A stretch of 64,000 bases of DNA from an uncultured Clostridia bacterium (GTDB lineage Bacteria > Bacillota > Clostridia > Oscillospirales > Acutalibacteraceae), in assembly GCA_946184295.1 (NCBI GenBank), contig CAMHEZ010000006.1, forward strand, positions 19,978 to 83,977, written 5' to 3'. Positions 33,976-43,157 of the stretch are shown here, one piece after another. Each line of letters opens with the position of its first letter. Position 1 is the first letter of the stretch. Both the position numbers and the translations under genes were made by a program. A model generated the notes under the pieces. That model did no database searches. It was given only the letters and a program-made list of their open reading frames with translations, and was not told where the DNA came from.

Positions 33976-35601
33976 GTGAAAAAAGCAGGGAAGAAGTTTT
34001 GTTCGCTGGCGGCGCTGTGTTTTGCAGTGGCACTGACTTTTTCCTCCGCGGCGGTTCCCACGGGGACGGTCTGGGGAACAGAAGTCTATGCGGCGGCTCA
34101 TTATGACAGTACACAAATGGAGGAATATGCCCGTGAAGTGGCGATTATCGTCAACCGTGAGCGCGAGAAACAGGGACTGGAACCTTTGAAATTCTCCGAT
34201 CAGCTCAGCGAGGTGGCCAATCTGCGCTCCAATGAAATCCAGACGCTGTTTGCTCACACCCGTCCCGACGGTACAAGCTGCTTTACCGCGATGGACGAGG
34301 CAGGTATTGATTATTATTACGGGGGTGAGAATATTGCCTACGGGCAGAAAACGCCCGAGGCCGTGATGACGGCTTGGATGAATTCCCAAGGACATAAAGA
34401 CAATATTCTCAGTGAGGAACCCAATTATCTCGGCGTGGGCGTCACGTATAACAACAACCGGTATTACTGGGTGCAGCTGTTTGCGTGGTCAAATAACCTT
34501 GACGGCGATGTGCCGGCAGATCCGGAGGCGGTTGTCAGGATTACCGGGCAGCCCGCCAATGTCATCGGCAAACTGGGCGATACGGTTTCCTTACACGTGA
34601 CAGCAACAGGTTCGGGTCTGAGTTACCAGTGGATGCTGAGCGACGATCAGGGGCAGACCTGGCGCAACAGTTCCACCAAATCTGCGACCTATTCCGTCAC
34701 ACTCGGCGCCAATAACGACGGCCGCTGTGTACGCTGCATTGTCTCCGACCGCTACGGAAACCGGGTGCTTTCCGATGTGGCGTCGATGAAGATTGCTGTG
34801 GTGACGATTACCCGTCAACCGGCAGACGTCAGGACAGGTAACGGGACACAGGCGCATTTCATGGTGAAGGCCAGCGGCGAGGGGCTTGCGTATCAGTGGC
34901 AGCTCAGCGACGATCAGGGGGAAACATGGCGCAACAGCTCCGTGAAGACCGCCAATTATTACGTCACGCTCAGTGAGAAGAATAATGGTCGTTATGTGCG
35001 GTGCGTTGTCACCGACAAGTACGGCACCAGCGTTACATCTGATGCCGCCGAGATGCGCATTACGCCGGTCAGGATTACCGCACAGCCTGCCAACGTCACC
35101 GCAAGTATCGGCAAGCAGGTGACATTCTCGGTCAAGGCCAAGGGCGACGGCCTCGGCTATCAGTGGCAGCTCTCGGACGACCAGGGCAAGACGTGGCGCA
35201 GCAGCTCCACCAAGTCTACCGGTTATGTCACGACGCTGAGTGAAAAGAACGCAGGCCGTTATGTGCGCTGTATCGTCACCGATCAGTACGGCAATCAGGC
35301 TGTATCGGCTGCGGCATGGATGAAGCCGGTTGCCACAGCCATCACCACACAGCCCGTCAATGCGTCGGCAAGTCTCGGCGGGCAGGTTACATTCACTGTC
35401 GGAGCCGTGGGCGAGGGTCTCAGCTATCAGTGGCAGCTCTCGGACGATCAGGGCAAAACATGGCGCGGCAGTTCGGTGAAAACGGCACAGTATGTCACAA
35501 CGCTCAGCGAAAAAAACAACGGCCGCTATGTGCGCTGCATTGTTACCGACAAGACTGGTAAACAGCTGGTTTCAAATGCAGCGGTGATGAAAGTGAAGTA
35601 G
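33976..35601 (+). CDS. Secreted CAP-domain protein with four Ig-like repeats
   Basis: 541 residues from a GTG with GGAGG 8 bases upstream. Signal peptide MKKAGKKF..., cleaved near VYAAA. The CAP (SCP/PR1) domain covers about 40-175: YAREVAIIVNREREKQGLEP, SNEIQTLFAHTRPDG, GGENIAYG, and NSQGHKDNILSEEPNYLGVGV, which carry the family His/Glu signature. Four Ig-like repeats follow, each with YQW(M/Q)LSDDQG(K/Q/E)TWR. CAP proteins in bacteria are extracellular with unclear chemistry. The repeats are near-copies of those in the flanking genes. Confidence 0.88.
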   Translation: MKKAGKKFCSLAALCFAVALTFSSAAVPTGTVWGTEVYAAAHYDSTQMEEYAREVAIIVNREREKQGLEPLKFSDQLSEVANLRSNEIQTLFAHTRPDGTSCFTAMDEAGIDYYYGGENIAYGQKTPEAVMTAWMNSQGHKDNILSEEPNYLGVGVTYNNNRYYWVQLFAWSNNLDGDVPADPEAVVRITGQPANVIGKLGDTVSLHVTATGSGLSYQWMLSDDQGQTWRNSSTKSATYSVTLGANNDGRCVRCIVSDRYGNRVLSDVASMKIAVVTITRQPADVRTGNGTQAHFMVKASGEGLAYQWQLSDDQGETWRNSSVKTANYYVTLSEKNNGRYVRCVVTDKYGTSVTSDAAEMRITPVRITAQPANVTASIGKQVTFSVKAKGDGLGYQWQLSDDQGKTWRSSSTKSTGYVTTLSEKNAGRYVRCIVTDQYGNQAVSAAAWMKPVATAITTQPVNASASLGGQVTFTVGAVGEGLSYQWQLSDDQGKTWRGSSVKTAQYVTTLSEKNNGRYVRCIVTDKTGKQLVSNAAVMKVK

Positions 35602-35651
35602 CGGTCAGGCGGATATGACTGTCAGCCGAGTGCAAGTCTGAAAAACAGAAG

Positions 35652-35703
35652 ACGGCGCACACGCGTCCTCCCGTAAGGGAAAGGCGGTATGCGCCGTTTT
35701 TTT
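35652..35703. terminator. Terminator between convergent genes
   Basis: ACGGCGCA / TGCGCCGT with partial pairing inside and seven T residues. Confidence 0.85.
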
Positions 35704-35733
35704 GGCTGTATGATTTTCGTGCGTTCAGCGGTA

Positions 35734-38700
35734 CTACTTGGTCTTCATGATGGCGGCGTTGGATTTGACGGAGTTGCCGAACTTATCCGTGACAACGCAG
35801 CGGACGTAGCGACCTGTGTTCTTGCTGGTGACGGTGGGGGAATAGGTGGCGGACTTACAAGAAGTGTTGCGCCATGTCTTGCCCTGATCGTCGGAATACT
35901 GCCACAGATAGGTCAGTCCGCTGCCGGTGGCGGTCACTTTGAAGGTGACGCTGTTGCCGCTTTTGGCTTTGGCGTTGACCGGCTGCTTGGTGATTTTCAA
36001 CGTCGTGAGTTTCATGATGGCGGCGTTGGATTTGACGGAGTTACCGAATTTATCCGTGACGATACAGCGGACATAGCGACCGTTATTGGAATCGGTAACA
36101 GTGGCTGTATAGGAAGCGTCGGTCGCCTTGCTGTTGCGCCATGTCTTGCCCTGATCGTCCGAGAGCTGCCACTGATAGGTCAGGCCGCTGCCCGTGGCGA
36201 CAACCTTAAAGGTCGCCGTCGCGCCGTTTTTAACGGTACAGTTGGAGGGCTGTGTGGTGATTTTCAACGTCGTGAGCTTCATGATGGCGGCATTGGACTT
36301 CACGGAGTTGCCCTTCTTGTCAGTGACGATACAGCGGACGTAACGGCCGTTGTTGTCGCTGGTGACGGTGGCGGAATAGGTTGTGCCGGTCGCCTTGCTG
36401 CTGCGCCAGGTTTTGCCCTGATCGTCGGAAAGCTGCCACTGATAGGTCAGGCCGTCACCCTGCGCCTTGACCTTGAAGGTGGCTGTCGCGCCGTTCTTAA
36501 GAGTCTGATTGACGGGCTGCTGGGTGATGTACAGCGCGGCGATCTTCATGCTGGCGGCGTTGGAATAAACGGTGCTGCCGCTTAAATCGGTTACGGCACA
36601 GCGCACATAGCGGCCGTTGTTTTTGTCGCTGAGCGTGGCGGAATAGGTGTCTGTACGGGTGGAGCTGTTGCGCCAGGTCTTGCCCTGATTGTCGGAGAGC
36701 TGCCACTGATAGCTGAGGCCGCTGCCTTGCGCCTTGACCTTGAAGGTGACGGACATACCCGCGCCTGCCTTCACGCTGGTCGGCTGTGAAGTGATGGAAA
36801 GCGGCGTACTCTGCTTGCAGTTGTAATGAATGGTTACCCTTTTGATGTCGTCTGTGAATTTGGTCTTCCCTTGTTCCATCTCGAGTTCTACTCCATCATA
36901 TTGGGTTTTGATTTTTGCCCAATCTTCTTTGGAACCCTCGTAGTAGATATCTTTGAGCGCGGCGCATTCATAGAACGCAAATTCACCGATCGAGGTGACG
37001 GATTTGGGAATGACAACGCTCTGAAGGTTTCTGCAATCGGAGAAAGCCAAAAGGCCGATGGATTTGATATTGTCGGGGATCACGATGCTGGTGATGGCGC
37101 AGCTGGTGTCATCATACCAACCCTTTCCTCCGATAAGATGGCCGAACATACCGTGCGGAATCTTTGAAACGGAAGTGGGAATCGTGAGGTTTTTCAGGTT
37201 TTTACAGCCGGAAAAGGCGAAATCACCGATGGAAGTGACCGTGTCGGGAATGGTGACTTTGGTCAGCTTCTCACAATCTTCAAATGCGCTATCGCCGATG
37301 GAGGTAACAGAGTCCGGAATCACAATCTCGGATAACGAACATTCATAAAACGCGCTATCGGCTAAGGTCTTGATTTTTCCGTTGAAGGTTACGGACTTGA
37401 TCAGATTACAGTAGTCCCACCACGGTATTTGATAATAGTCGTCCCCATCGTCGTTCTTAACCGTCGGAAACGTCATGGCGCCGTTGCCGCTGATGGTCAG
37501 CACGCCTGTTTTGGCGTTGAGCGACCATGTCAGATTGCTGCCGCATTTTCCGGTTATGACGGGATTTTTGAGATTCAGGAAAGTGAGCCCGTTCTCATCC
37601 GCGTATGCCTCCGCCGTGGAACCTGCATAGCCGAGTACGGTAACACCAGAATCAAATGCGTAGTCGGAAATCTCACAGTCAGGATTTAAAATGGAAATTG
37701 TGCCGTAACCAAAGTAAGCATTATCGCCGATGGCGGAAACGCTGGCTTTGACTTCATAGTTCTCAATTCCCTCGGGGATAAAGAGCAGTTTGGTAAGAGC
37801 CTTGTTGAATACCGCGCCGTCCACACTTGCGTACTTGGGATCGTTTTTGGAGATGTTGACGGCCTTCAGCGATTCCAATACAGCAAACGCTTCGATATCA
37901 TCCGGATCCAGCGATTTACCCATGGTAATGGTGTTCAGTGTCTCACAATCGTTAAACACGTAACCTTCCAGTGACGTCACGGAGCTGCCGATGGTCAGGT
38001 TTTTCAGATGCTTTAAGTTTTCAAAAGAACCATCTTCCAGGGTTTTGACGGAGGACGGAACGGTATAGAAGACGTCAGTCTTGCCGCTGGGATAAGAAAT
38101 CAGTTTACTCATTGCTTTGTTGAATAAAACGCCGTCCTTGGAAGCGTACACCTGATTGCCACTGTCCACGGAAAAGCCTGTGAATTTGTCACAATTTTGG
38201 AAAGCATCGGGAGAGATAAAAGTGACTGAAGAAGGAATTTTCACGGATGTCAGTGAATGGCATTCCTCAAAGGCGTAATCGTCAATACTGGTCACGCCTT
38301 TGGTAATTGTCACGTCGGTCAGACTCGTGCATTCGCAGAACGCATAGCAATCCAAAGAGGCAACCTGCCGGGGGATGGTGACGCGCTTCAATGACTTGCA
38401 ACCGTAAAATGCATACTCATCGATTTTCTTCAGACTGTCGGGAAGCGTGATCTCAGCCAGATTGGTGCAACCGGCAAACGCAGAATCACCGATGGAGACA
38501 GTGGCGGAGGAAAGTGTCACTTTTTTCACACCGGAGCCTTCGAAGGCATAGTCGGGAATGGCGGTGACGGTTTTGGGCAGCGTAATGCTCGTTAGTTTCT
38601 CACAGCCGTAAAAACATGAGTCCGATAACGACTTGACCGTGTCCGGTACGGTGAAACTACCCGCCTTGCCCGCAGGACAACATATCAGTTTGGTTTTATT

Positions 38701-39228
38701 CTTGTTATACAAAACGCCGTCTACGCTTGCGTAAGACGAATTGCTGCTGTCCACAGAGAAATTGCTCAACGATGAGCAATTCTCAAAAGTGCCGTTCCCA
38801 ATGGAGGTGACGGAACGCGGAATCGTAACGCGGGTGAGTGCTTGGTTGCCCGAAAACGCACCTGCACCGATTTTGGTGACGGTTTCGGGAATGGACATTT
38901 CCTTCACATTTTTGCAGTTGGCAAATGCATAAAAACCGATGCTCGTAACGCCCTTGGCAATGACGATTTTTTTGATCGCGTCACTGTCAAAGTCATCGTA
39001 ATCCCACGGAGTATCCCAATCACCCTCATAATCGTACATAGCTCCGCTGCCGCTGACGGTCAGCACACCGGTGCTTTTGTCGAAGCTCCAGTTCACATGT
39101 TCGCCGCACGTACCGGTTACGGTCTGGCTGGCGGCAATGACCGTGGGGAATGCCGATACGCTCCCCATGCTGTATGTTCCCGCGAGCAGCGCGAGCGCGA
39201 TCATCAGAGATAAAGCTTTTTTCTTCAA
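35734..39228 (-). CDS. BspA-like leucine-rich repeat surface protein with four Ig-like repeats
   Basis: 1164 residues from a TTG at 39228, chosen because GTGAGG is 9 bases upstream and the resulting N-terminus (MKKKALSLMIALALLAG) is a signal peptide; an ATG seven codons earlier has no ribosome-binding site. Two units starting TGxCGxxxxW(S)(F/L) with SG(S/N)GAM head two blocks of LRR_5 repeats (patterns IPxSVTSIGxxAFxxCxxL, ~23 residues each) over about 40-800. The end (about 820-1164) is four Ig-like repeats with YQWQLSDxQGKTWR, the last altered to YLWQYSDDQGKTWR. A large surface protein, possibly adhesive. Confidence 0.88.
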   Translation of the reverse strand: MKKKALSLMIALALLAGTYSMGSVSAFPTVIAASQTVTGTCGEHVNWSFDKSTGVLTVSGSGAMYDYEGDWDTPWDYDDFDSDAIKKIVIAKGVTSIGFYAFANCKNVKEMSIPETVTKIGAGAFSGNQALTRVTIPRSVTSIGNGTFENCSSLSNFSVDSSNSSYASVDGVLYNKNKTKLICCPAGKAGSFTVPDTVKSLSDSCFYGCEKLTSITLPKTVTAIPDYAFEGSGVKKVTLSSATVSIGDSAFAGCTNLAEITLPDSLKKIDEYAFYGCKSLKRVTIPRQVASLDCYAFCECTSLTDVTITKGVTSIDDYAFEECHSLTSVKIPSSVTFISPDAFQNCDKFTGFSVDSGNQVYASKDGVLFNKAMSKLISYPSGKTDVFYTVPSSVKTLEDGSFENLKHLKNLTIGSSVTSLEGYVFNDCETLNTITMGKSLDPDDIEAFAVLESLKAVNISKNDPKYASVDGAVFNKALTKLLFIPEGIENYEVKASVSAIGDNAYFGYGTISILNPDCEISDYAFDSGVTVLGYAGSTAEAYADENGLTFLNLKNPVITGKCGSNLTWSLNAKTGVLTISGNGAMTFPTVKNDDGDDYYQIPWWDYCNLIKSVTFNGKIKTLADSAFYECSLSEIVIPDSVTSIGDSAFEDCEKLTKVTIPDTVTSIGDFAFSGCKNLKNLTIPTSVSKIPHGMFGHLIGGKGWYDDTSCAITSIVIPDNIKSIGLLAFSDCRNLQSVVIPKSVTSIGEFAFYECAALKDIYYEGSKEDWAKIKTQYDGVELEMEQGKTKFTDDIKRVTIHYNCKQSTPLSITSQPTSVKAGAGMSVTFKVKAQGSGLSYQWQLSDNQGKTWRNSSTRTDTYSATLSDKNNGRYVRCAVTDLSGSTVYSNAASMKIAALYITQQPVNQTLKNGATATFKVKAQGDGLTYQWQLSDDQGKTWRSSKATGTTYSATVTSDNNGRYVRCIVTDKKGNSVKSNAAIMKLTTLKITTQPSNCTVKNGATATFKVVATGSGLTYQWQLSDDQGKTWRNSKATDASYTATVTDSNNGRYVRCIVTDKFGNSVKSNAAIMKLTTLKITKQPVNAKAKSGNSVTFKVTATGSGLTYLWQYSDDQGKTWRNTSCKSATYSPTVTSKNTGRYVRCVVTDKFGNSVKSNAAIMKTK

Positions 39229-39449
39229 AACAAAATACCTCACTTTCATTTTTGTTGGATTTCCGGCGTGACAGAGCGGTCACGCTGGAATTATTATACA
39301 ACTTTTTTATCCTGATTGCAATATAATTGTAGAATTTATCCGATTTTTTGAAAATTTTATTTGCATACAAATGTTTTTTGGCTTTTTTTGGCAATGCTTC
39401 TGAGAAACGCCTGTGACTGATCCGGAAAAATTTATCCCGGATTTAATGC

Positions 39450-39478
39450 TTTACATTCACAAGATAATGTGCTAAAAT
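39450..39478 (+). promoter_or_regulatory. Promoter of the yerC operon
   Basis: TTTACA, 17 bases, TAAAAT, ~100 bases before the start codon. Confidence 0.6.
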
Positions 39479-39578
39479 AGCAGTACATGAAATTTTTTTA
39501 CCCGGCGTAGTATTTTTGACGTTGACAAAAAATGACAGTCGAAAATCAGGCGCGAAACCAGCGTGAAGGAAGTTTTAT

Positions 39579-39953
39579 ATGGGCACAAACAATCACAAAT
39601 TACGAGACGAAAATCTCGACTTTCTTTTCAGCGGCATTCTGAAACTGGAAACCTTGGAGGAATGCTACGAGTTTTTTGAAGATCTGTGTACGGTGGCGGA
39701 GATCAAGGCGATGTCACAGCGGGCAGTGGTGGCCAAAATGCTGCGCGATCATCACGTTTACAGCGACATCGTGGCCAAGACCGGCGCGAGCACCGCTACC
39801 ATCAGCCGTGTCAACCGTTCGCTCAATTACGGCCGCGACGGCTATGACATGGTGTTCAGCCGCATGACCGAAGAGGAACAGCACATGATTGACACGCCGA
39901 CTGAGGCGGCAGCGGAACAGGCTCCTTCAGAGGAGGACGGCGCGGCACAATGA
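39579..39953 (+). CDS. yerC: YerC/YecD family TrpR-type repressor
   Basis: 124 residues. LKLETLEECYEFFEDLCTVAEIKAMSQR and VAKMLRDHHVYSDIVAKTGASTATISRVNRSLNYG match the YerC family of TrpR-superfamily DNA-binding proteins, the second string being the helix-turn-helix. In comparative work on Firmicutes, this family has been linked to histidine biosynthesis control (HisR). A palindrome covers the his promoter at 51628 of this window, a possible target. The acidic tail (ADEEDG-like) is not conserved. The stop overlaps the methyltransferase start. Confidence 0.85.
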   Translation: MGTNNHKLRDENLDFLFSGILKLETLEECYEFFEDLCTVAEIKAMSQRAVVAKMLRDHHVYSDIVAKTGASTATISRVNRSLNYGRDGYDMVFSRMTEEEQHMIDTPTEAAAEQAPSEEDGAAQ

Positions 39954-40681
39954 GCTATGAGGCATTCGCGGAGTATTATGACGCGTTGATGAGCGACGTG
40001 GATTATCAGGGCCGGGCGGCTTATCTCGACCGGCTGATCCGGTCGCATAAGCCCGACGCCCGCCTGCTGGTGGATCTCGCGTGCGGAACCGGCAGCATGA
40101 CGGTGGCATTTGCCAAACTGGGGTACGACGTGATCGGCACGGATATGTCGGAGGACATGCTTTCCAAAGCGCGTGACAAGTCGGACGGCAGCATTCTGTA
40201 CCTGTGTCAGCCGATGCAGGAGCTGGATATGTACGGTACGATCGACGCCTTTGTGTGTACGCTCGACAGTCTCAATCATCTGCCCGACCGGAAGGAGCTG
40301 GTCAGGGCCTTTGCCAGGGTGGCGCTGTTTCTGGAGCCGGATGGGGTGTTTGTCTTTGACATGAACACGCCCTACAAGCATGAATACGTGCTGGGCAGCA
40401 ACACCTTCGTTTATGAGACGGAACAGGTCTATTGCGTGTGGCAGAATGAATATACTGGCGGCGGAAAGGTAGACATTGCGCTGGATTTCTTTGAGGAACA
40501 GGCCGACGGCCGTTACGAGCGTTATTGTGAGGATTTCTGCGAGGTTGCGTATTCGTTGGCTGAGACAGAGAAAATGCTTGACGAGGCAGGTCTGCAACTG
40601 CTGGCCGCTTATGACGACATGACGCTGGCGCCGCCGCGTGAGGACAGCGAAAGAATCGTGTTTGTCGCGGCCAAGCGGTGA
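39950..40681 (+). CDS. SAM-dependent class I methyltransferase
   Basis: 243 residues. Motif I VDLACGTGSMTVAFA near 42-56, motif II GTDMSEDMLSKA near 66-77, DAFVCTLDSLNHL near 100 and DGVFVFDMNTPYKHEYV near 131. Resembles the small methyltransferases of the Methyltransf_25 group in Clostridia. Substrate unknown. Overlaps yerC by 4 bp and leads to hslO. Confidence 0.85.
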   Translation: MSYEAFAEYYDALMSDVDYQGRAAYLDRLIRSHKPDARLLVDLACGTGSMTVAFAKLGYDVIGTDMSEDMLSKARDKSDGSILYLCQPMQELDMYGTIDAFVCTLDSLNHLPDRKELVRAFARVALFLEPDGVFVFDMNTPYKHEYVLGSNTFVYETEQVYCVWQNEYTGGGKVDIALDFFEEQADGRYERYCEDFCEVAYSLAETEKMLDEAGLQLLAAYDDMTLAPPREDSERIVFVAAKR

Positions 40682-40707
40682 TTTTTTTGGAGGTATTTGG
40701 AAACGGT

Positions 40708-41604
40708 ATGAGCAAATTAGTCAGATGTATTACTACGGACGGCCTCGTGATGGGGGCCGCGATTGATTCCACGGATATTGTGCGCAAGGCGCAGGAGCTT
40801 CATCGCACCACGCCCGTGATGACAGCCGCGCTCGGAAGGCTGCTGACCGGTGCGTCGATCATGGGCAACAAATTAAAGGAGGACAACGCCTCGCTCACGC
40901 TGCGCGTGAACGGCGGCGGCCCCGCCGGTTCTGTGATTGCCGTGTCGGACAGCAAGGGCAATGTACGCGGATACGCGCAGGAGGCGGGTCTGCTGCTGAT
41001 GCCCAATGATAAGGGGCAGCTTGACGTGGCGGGCGCCATTGGCAGGGACGGCACGGTCACGGTCATCAAGGATTACGGCTACGGTCAGCCCTACTGCACC
41101 CAGACCCCTATCGTTACGGGAGAAATTGCTGAGGACCTGACCGCGTATTATGCGATCAGCGAGCAGGTGCCGACGATCTTTTGCATCGGGGTGCATTTCG
41201 ATAAACTGTGGCGAATGGACAAGGCGGGCGGGCTGCTGATTCAACTGCTGCCCGCAGCGGATCACCGCGAGATCGAGAAGCTGGAAGAAATGCTCAAAAC
41301 CATGCCGCCTGTGACCCAGATGCTGCTCGAGGGCAACACGCCGGAGCAGATTCTGGCGCGCACGCTGCCCGGCTTTGAATTGGAAATCTTCGACAGTCAG
41401 GAGGTTGAATACCGCTGCGACTGCTCGCTTGAGCGGGTGGAAAACGCCTTCATGACGATGCGGCCGGACGAAATACGGGGTCTGGCCGATGAAAGCGGCA
41501 AGGCGGAGGTGCTCTGCCACTTCTGCAACAAGAAGTATTATATCACGCAGGAGCGGCTCAACGAGCTGGCAAAGATACAGGAAGAGCGAATGAAGCAGAA
41601 CTGA
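40708..41604 (+). CDS. hslO: Redox-regulated chaperone Hsp33
   Basis: 298 residues from ATG at 40708, 15 bases after GGAGG; an in-frame GTG at 40678 overlapping the previous gene seems less likely. N-terminal domain SKLVRCITTDGLVMGAAIDST is characteristic; the C-terminal zinc redox switch is C-x-C (YRCDCS, near 235) and C-x2-C (LCHFCNKKY, near 268). Activated by oxidation of these cysteines. Co-transcribed with the methyltransferase gene. Confidence 0.95.
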   Translation: MSKLVRCITTDGLVMGAAIDSTDIVRKAQELHRTTPVMTAALGRLLTGASIMGNKLKEDNASLTLRVNGGGPAGSVIAVSDSKGNVRGYAQEAGLLLMPNDKGQLDVAGAIGRDGTVTVIKDYGYGQPYCTQTPIVTGEIAEDLTAYYAISEQVPTIFCIGVHFDKLWRMDKAGGLLIQLLPAADHREIEKLEEMLKTMPPVTQMLLEGNTPEQILARTLPGFELEIFDSQEVEYRCDCSLERVENAFMTMRPDEIRGLADESGKAEVLCHFCNKKYYITQERLNELAKIQEERMKQN

Positions 41605-41636
41605 CAGCAGAATTGGTCTGTTAGGGGGAATATGCG

Positions 41637-42302
41637 TTGCGGTATACGGAGAAGGAAGAAAAGGGCATCCACAAGGTAGAAAATATGAATCGTTTTTTCG
41701 ACAAGGTGCTGATGCCTGCTGTCGGCGCACTGATGATTATCACGCTGGTATTGTTTATCGCGGGGCGCGTCAGGCATAAATTCGGCGGCGGAGAGAATCG
41801 GGCGGCGGAACCCCCAAGTACGGCAGCGGTATCGTCCGATCCGACGGAGGCGCTGGCGCTGATGGCGCTGCGGGAGACGCTTCTGGCGGGTTACGCGGAC
41901 CATGTTGACGCGTTTGAAACGTATGGGTATGAGCCTGCCGAAGGGTACGCGCAGGATCTGGCGCTGCGCAAGCAGGTGGACAAGGAACTGGTCATTTACC
42001 AGTTTGCGGACGGTACGATGGGGGACTTTACCATACTGAAATACGCGCCTTCCGATGACGGATTCGGTTATACGTCGCTGTCGCTGACCGTTTCTTCTGA
42101 GACGCTGCTCAATGTCAGCCTTAAAGGAGAGGATTTTGACTATCAGGTAGCCTTTACCGCGACGGATTTTTCCACCTATCAGGTAGAGGACGAAAAAGAT
42201 TATCAGAATATGATGAAGCTGATATCGACGGACGATCTCACCGCGATGTACGATATCTTCGCGGCAGATTTGCGGGCGATGGCGCGTCGGGTGAAGGATT
42301 AA
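41637..42302 (+). CDS. Membrane-anchored protein of unknown function
   Basis: 221 residues from TTG at 41637, with GGGGG 8 bases upstream; ATG at 41685 (MNRFFDKVLMP, weak AAGG) is an alternative that would start just before the membrane segment (about 25-45). The extracytoplasmic domain is acidic and Ala-rich with no recognised family. Follows hslO by 32 bases, so probably the last gene of the transcript. Confidence 0.6.
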   Translation: MRYTEKEEKGIHKVENMNRFFDKVLMPAVGALMIITLVLFIAGRVRHKFGGGENRAAEPPSTAAVSSDPTEALALMALRETLLAGYADHVDAFETYGYEPAEGYAQDLALRKQVDKELVIYQFADGTMGDFTILKYAPSDDGFGYTSLSLTVSSETLLNVSLKGEDFDYQVAFTATDFSTYQVEDEKDYQNMMKLISTDDLTAMYDIFAADLRAMARRVKD

Positions 42303-42331
42303 CGACTGCGTTGTAAAATTTCGGCACCCTA

Positions 42332-42360
42332 TTGACAAATCGGCACATTTTTGATAGAAT
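42332..42360 (+). promoter_or_regulatory. Promoter of the scaffold-GGGtGRT pair
   Basis: TTGACA, 17 bases, TAGAAT. Confidence 0.8.
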
Positions 42361-42443
42361 TGAATCGCAGAATTTTTGCGCTTTTGCTATGCCTGACGGC
42401 GGCGCGGGAGCTAATTCATAAAAATTCAAGGAGGAAGATCTTC

Positions 42444-43136
42444 ATGATCTATTCAACAGAAGTAAAAGGTATGTGTCCGGTTCACCAAGGCGTACACCAC
42501 GGTGCCGCTCCCATACCCGAAGAGGCCAAGTGGGTCAAGGCGCGTGAGGTGAAGGACATTTCCGGTTATACCCACGGTATCGGCTGGTGCGCACCGCAGC
42601 AGGGCTGCTGCAAGCTGTCGCTCAACGTCAAGGACGGCATCATTCAGGAGGCGCTGGTGGAGACGATCGGCTGCTCCGGTATGACCCATTCCGCCGCTAT
42701 GGCTTCCGAGATTCTTCCCGGTCTCACCGTCATGGAAGCGCTCAATACCGACCTTGTGTGTGACGCGATCAACACCGCTATGAGAGAGCTCTTCCTCCAG
42801 ATCGTTTACGGCCGTACCCAGAGCGCGTTCTCCGAAGACGGTCTCCAGATCGGCGCGGGTCTTGAAGACCTCGGCAAAGGCGCCCGTTCCATGGTCGCTA
42901 CCACTTACGGCACTCTCTCCAAGGGTCCCCGTTACCTCGAACTCACCGATGGTTATATCACCGAGCTGGCACTCGATGAGGAAGACGAGATCATCGGCTA
43001 CAAGTACGTCAACTTCGGCAAGATGATGGACTTCATCAAGGCGGGCGACGATGCCGCGACGGCACTCAAGAAGGCTTCCGGCCAGTACGGCCGCGTGGCT
43101 GACGCCATCAGATTCATTGATCCGAGAAAAGAATAA
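42444..43136 (+). CDS. NifU-like iron-sulfur scaffold-type protein
   Basis: 230 residues, GGAGG upstream. The sequence around Cys residues, IGWCAPQQGCCKLSLNVKDG and ETIGCSGMTHSAAMASEIL, follows the NifU/IscU-like pattern of three spaced Cys, but extra cysteines at CAPQQGCC are unusual. It is the regular partner of the GGGtGRT gene found next to it in many Clostridia. May bind a cluster or a metal; function not established. Very high codon bias towards C-ending codons suggests strong expression. Confidence 0.75.
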   Translation: MIYSTEVKGMCPVHQGVHHGAAPIPEEAKWVKAREVKDISGYTHGIGWCAPQQGCCKLSLNVKDGIIQEALVETIGCSGMTHSAAMASEILPGLTVMEALNTDLVCDAINTAMRELFLQIVYGRTQSAFSEDGLQIGAGLEDLGKGARSMVATTYGTLSKGPRYLELTDGYITELALDEEDEIIGYKYVNFGKMMDFIKAGDDAATALKKASGQYGRVADAIRFIDPRKE

Positions 43137-43157
43137 TTACCGAGGAGGAACGTAACC

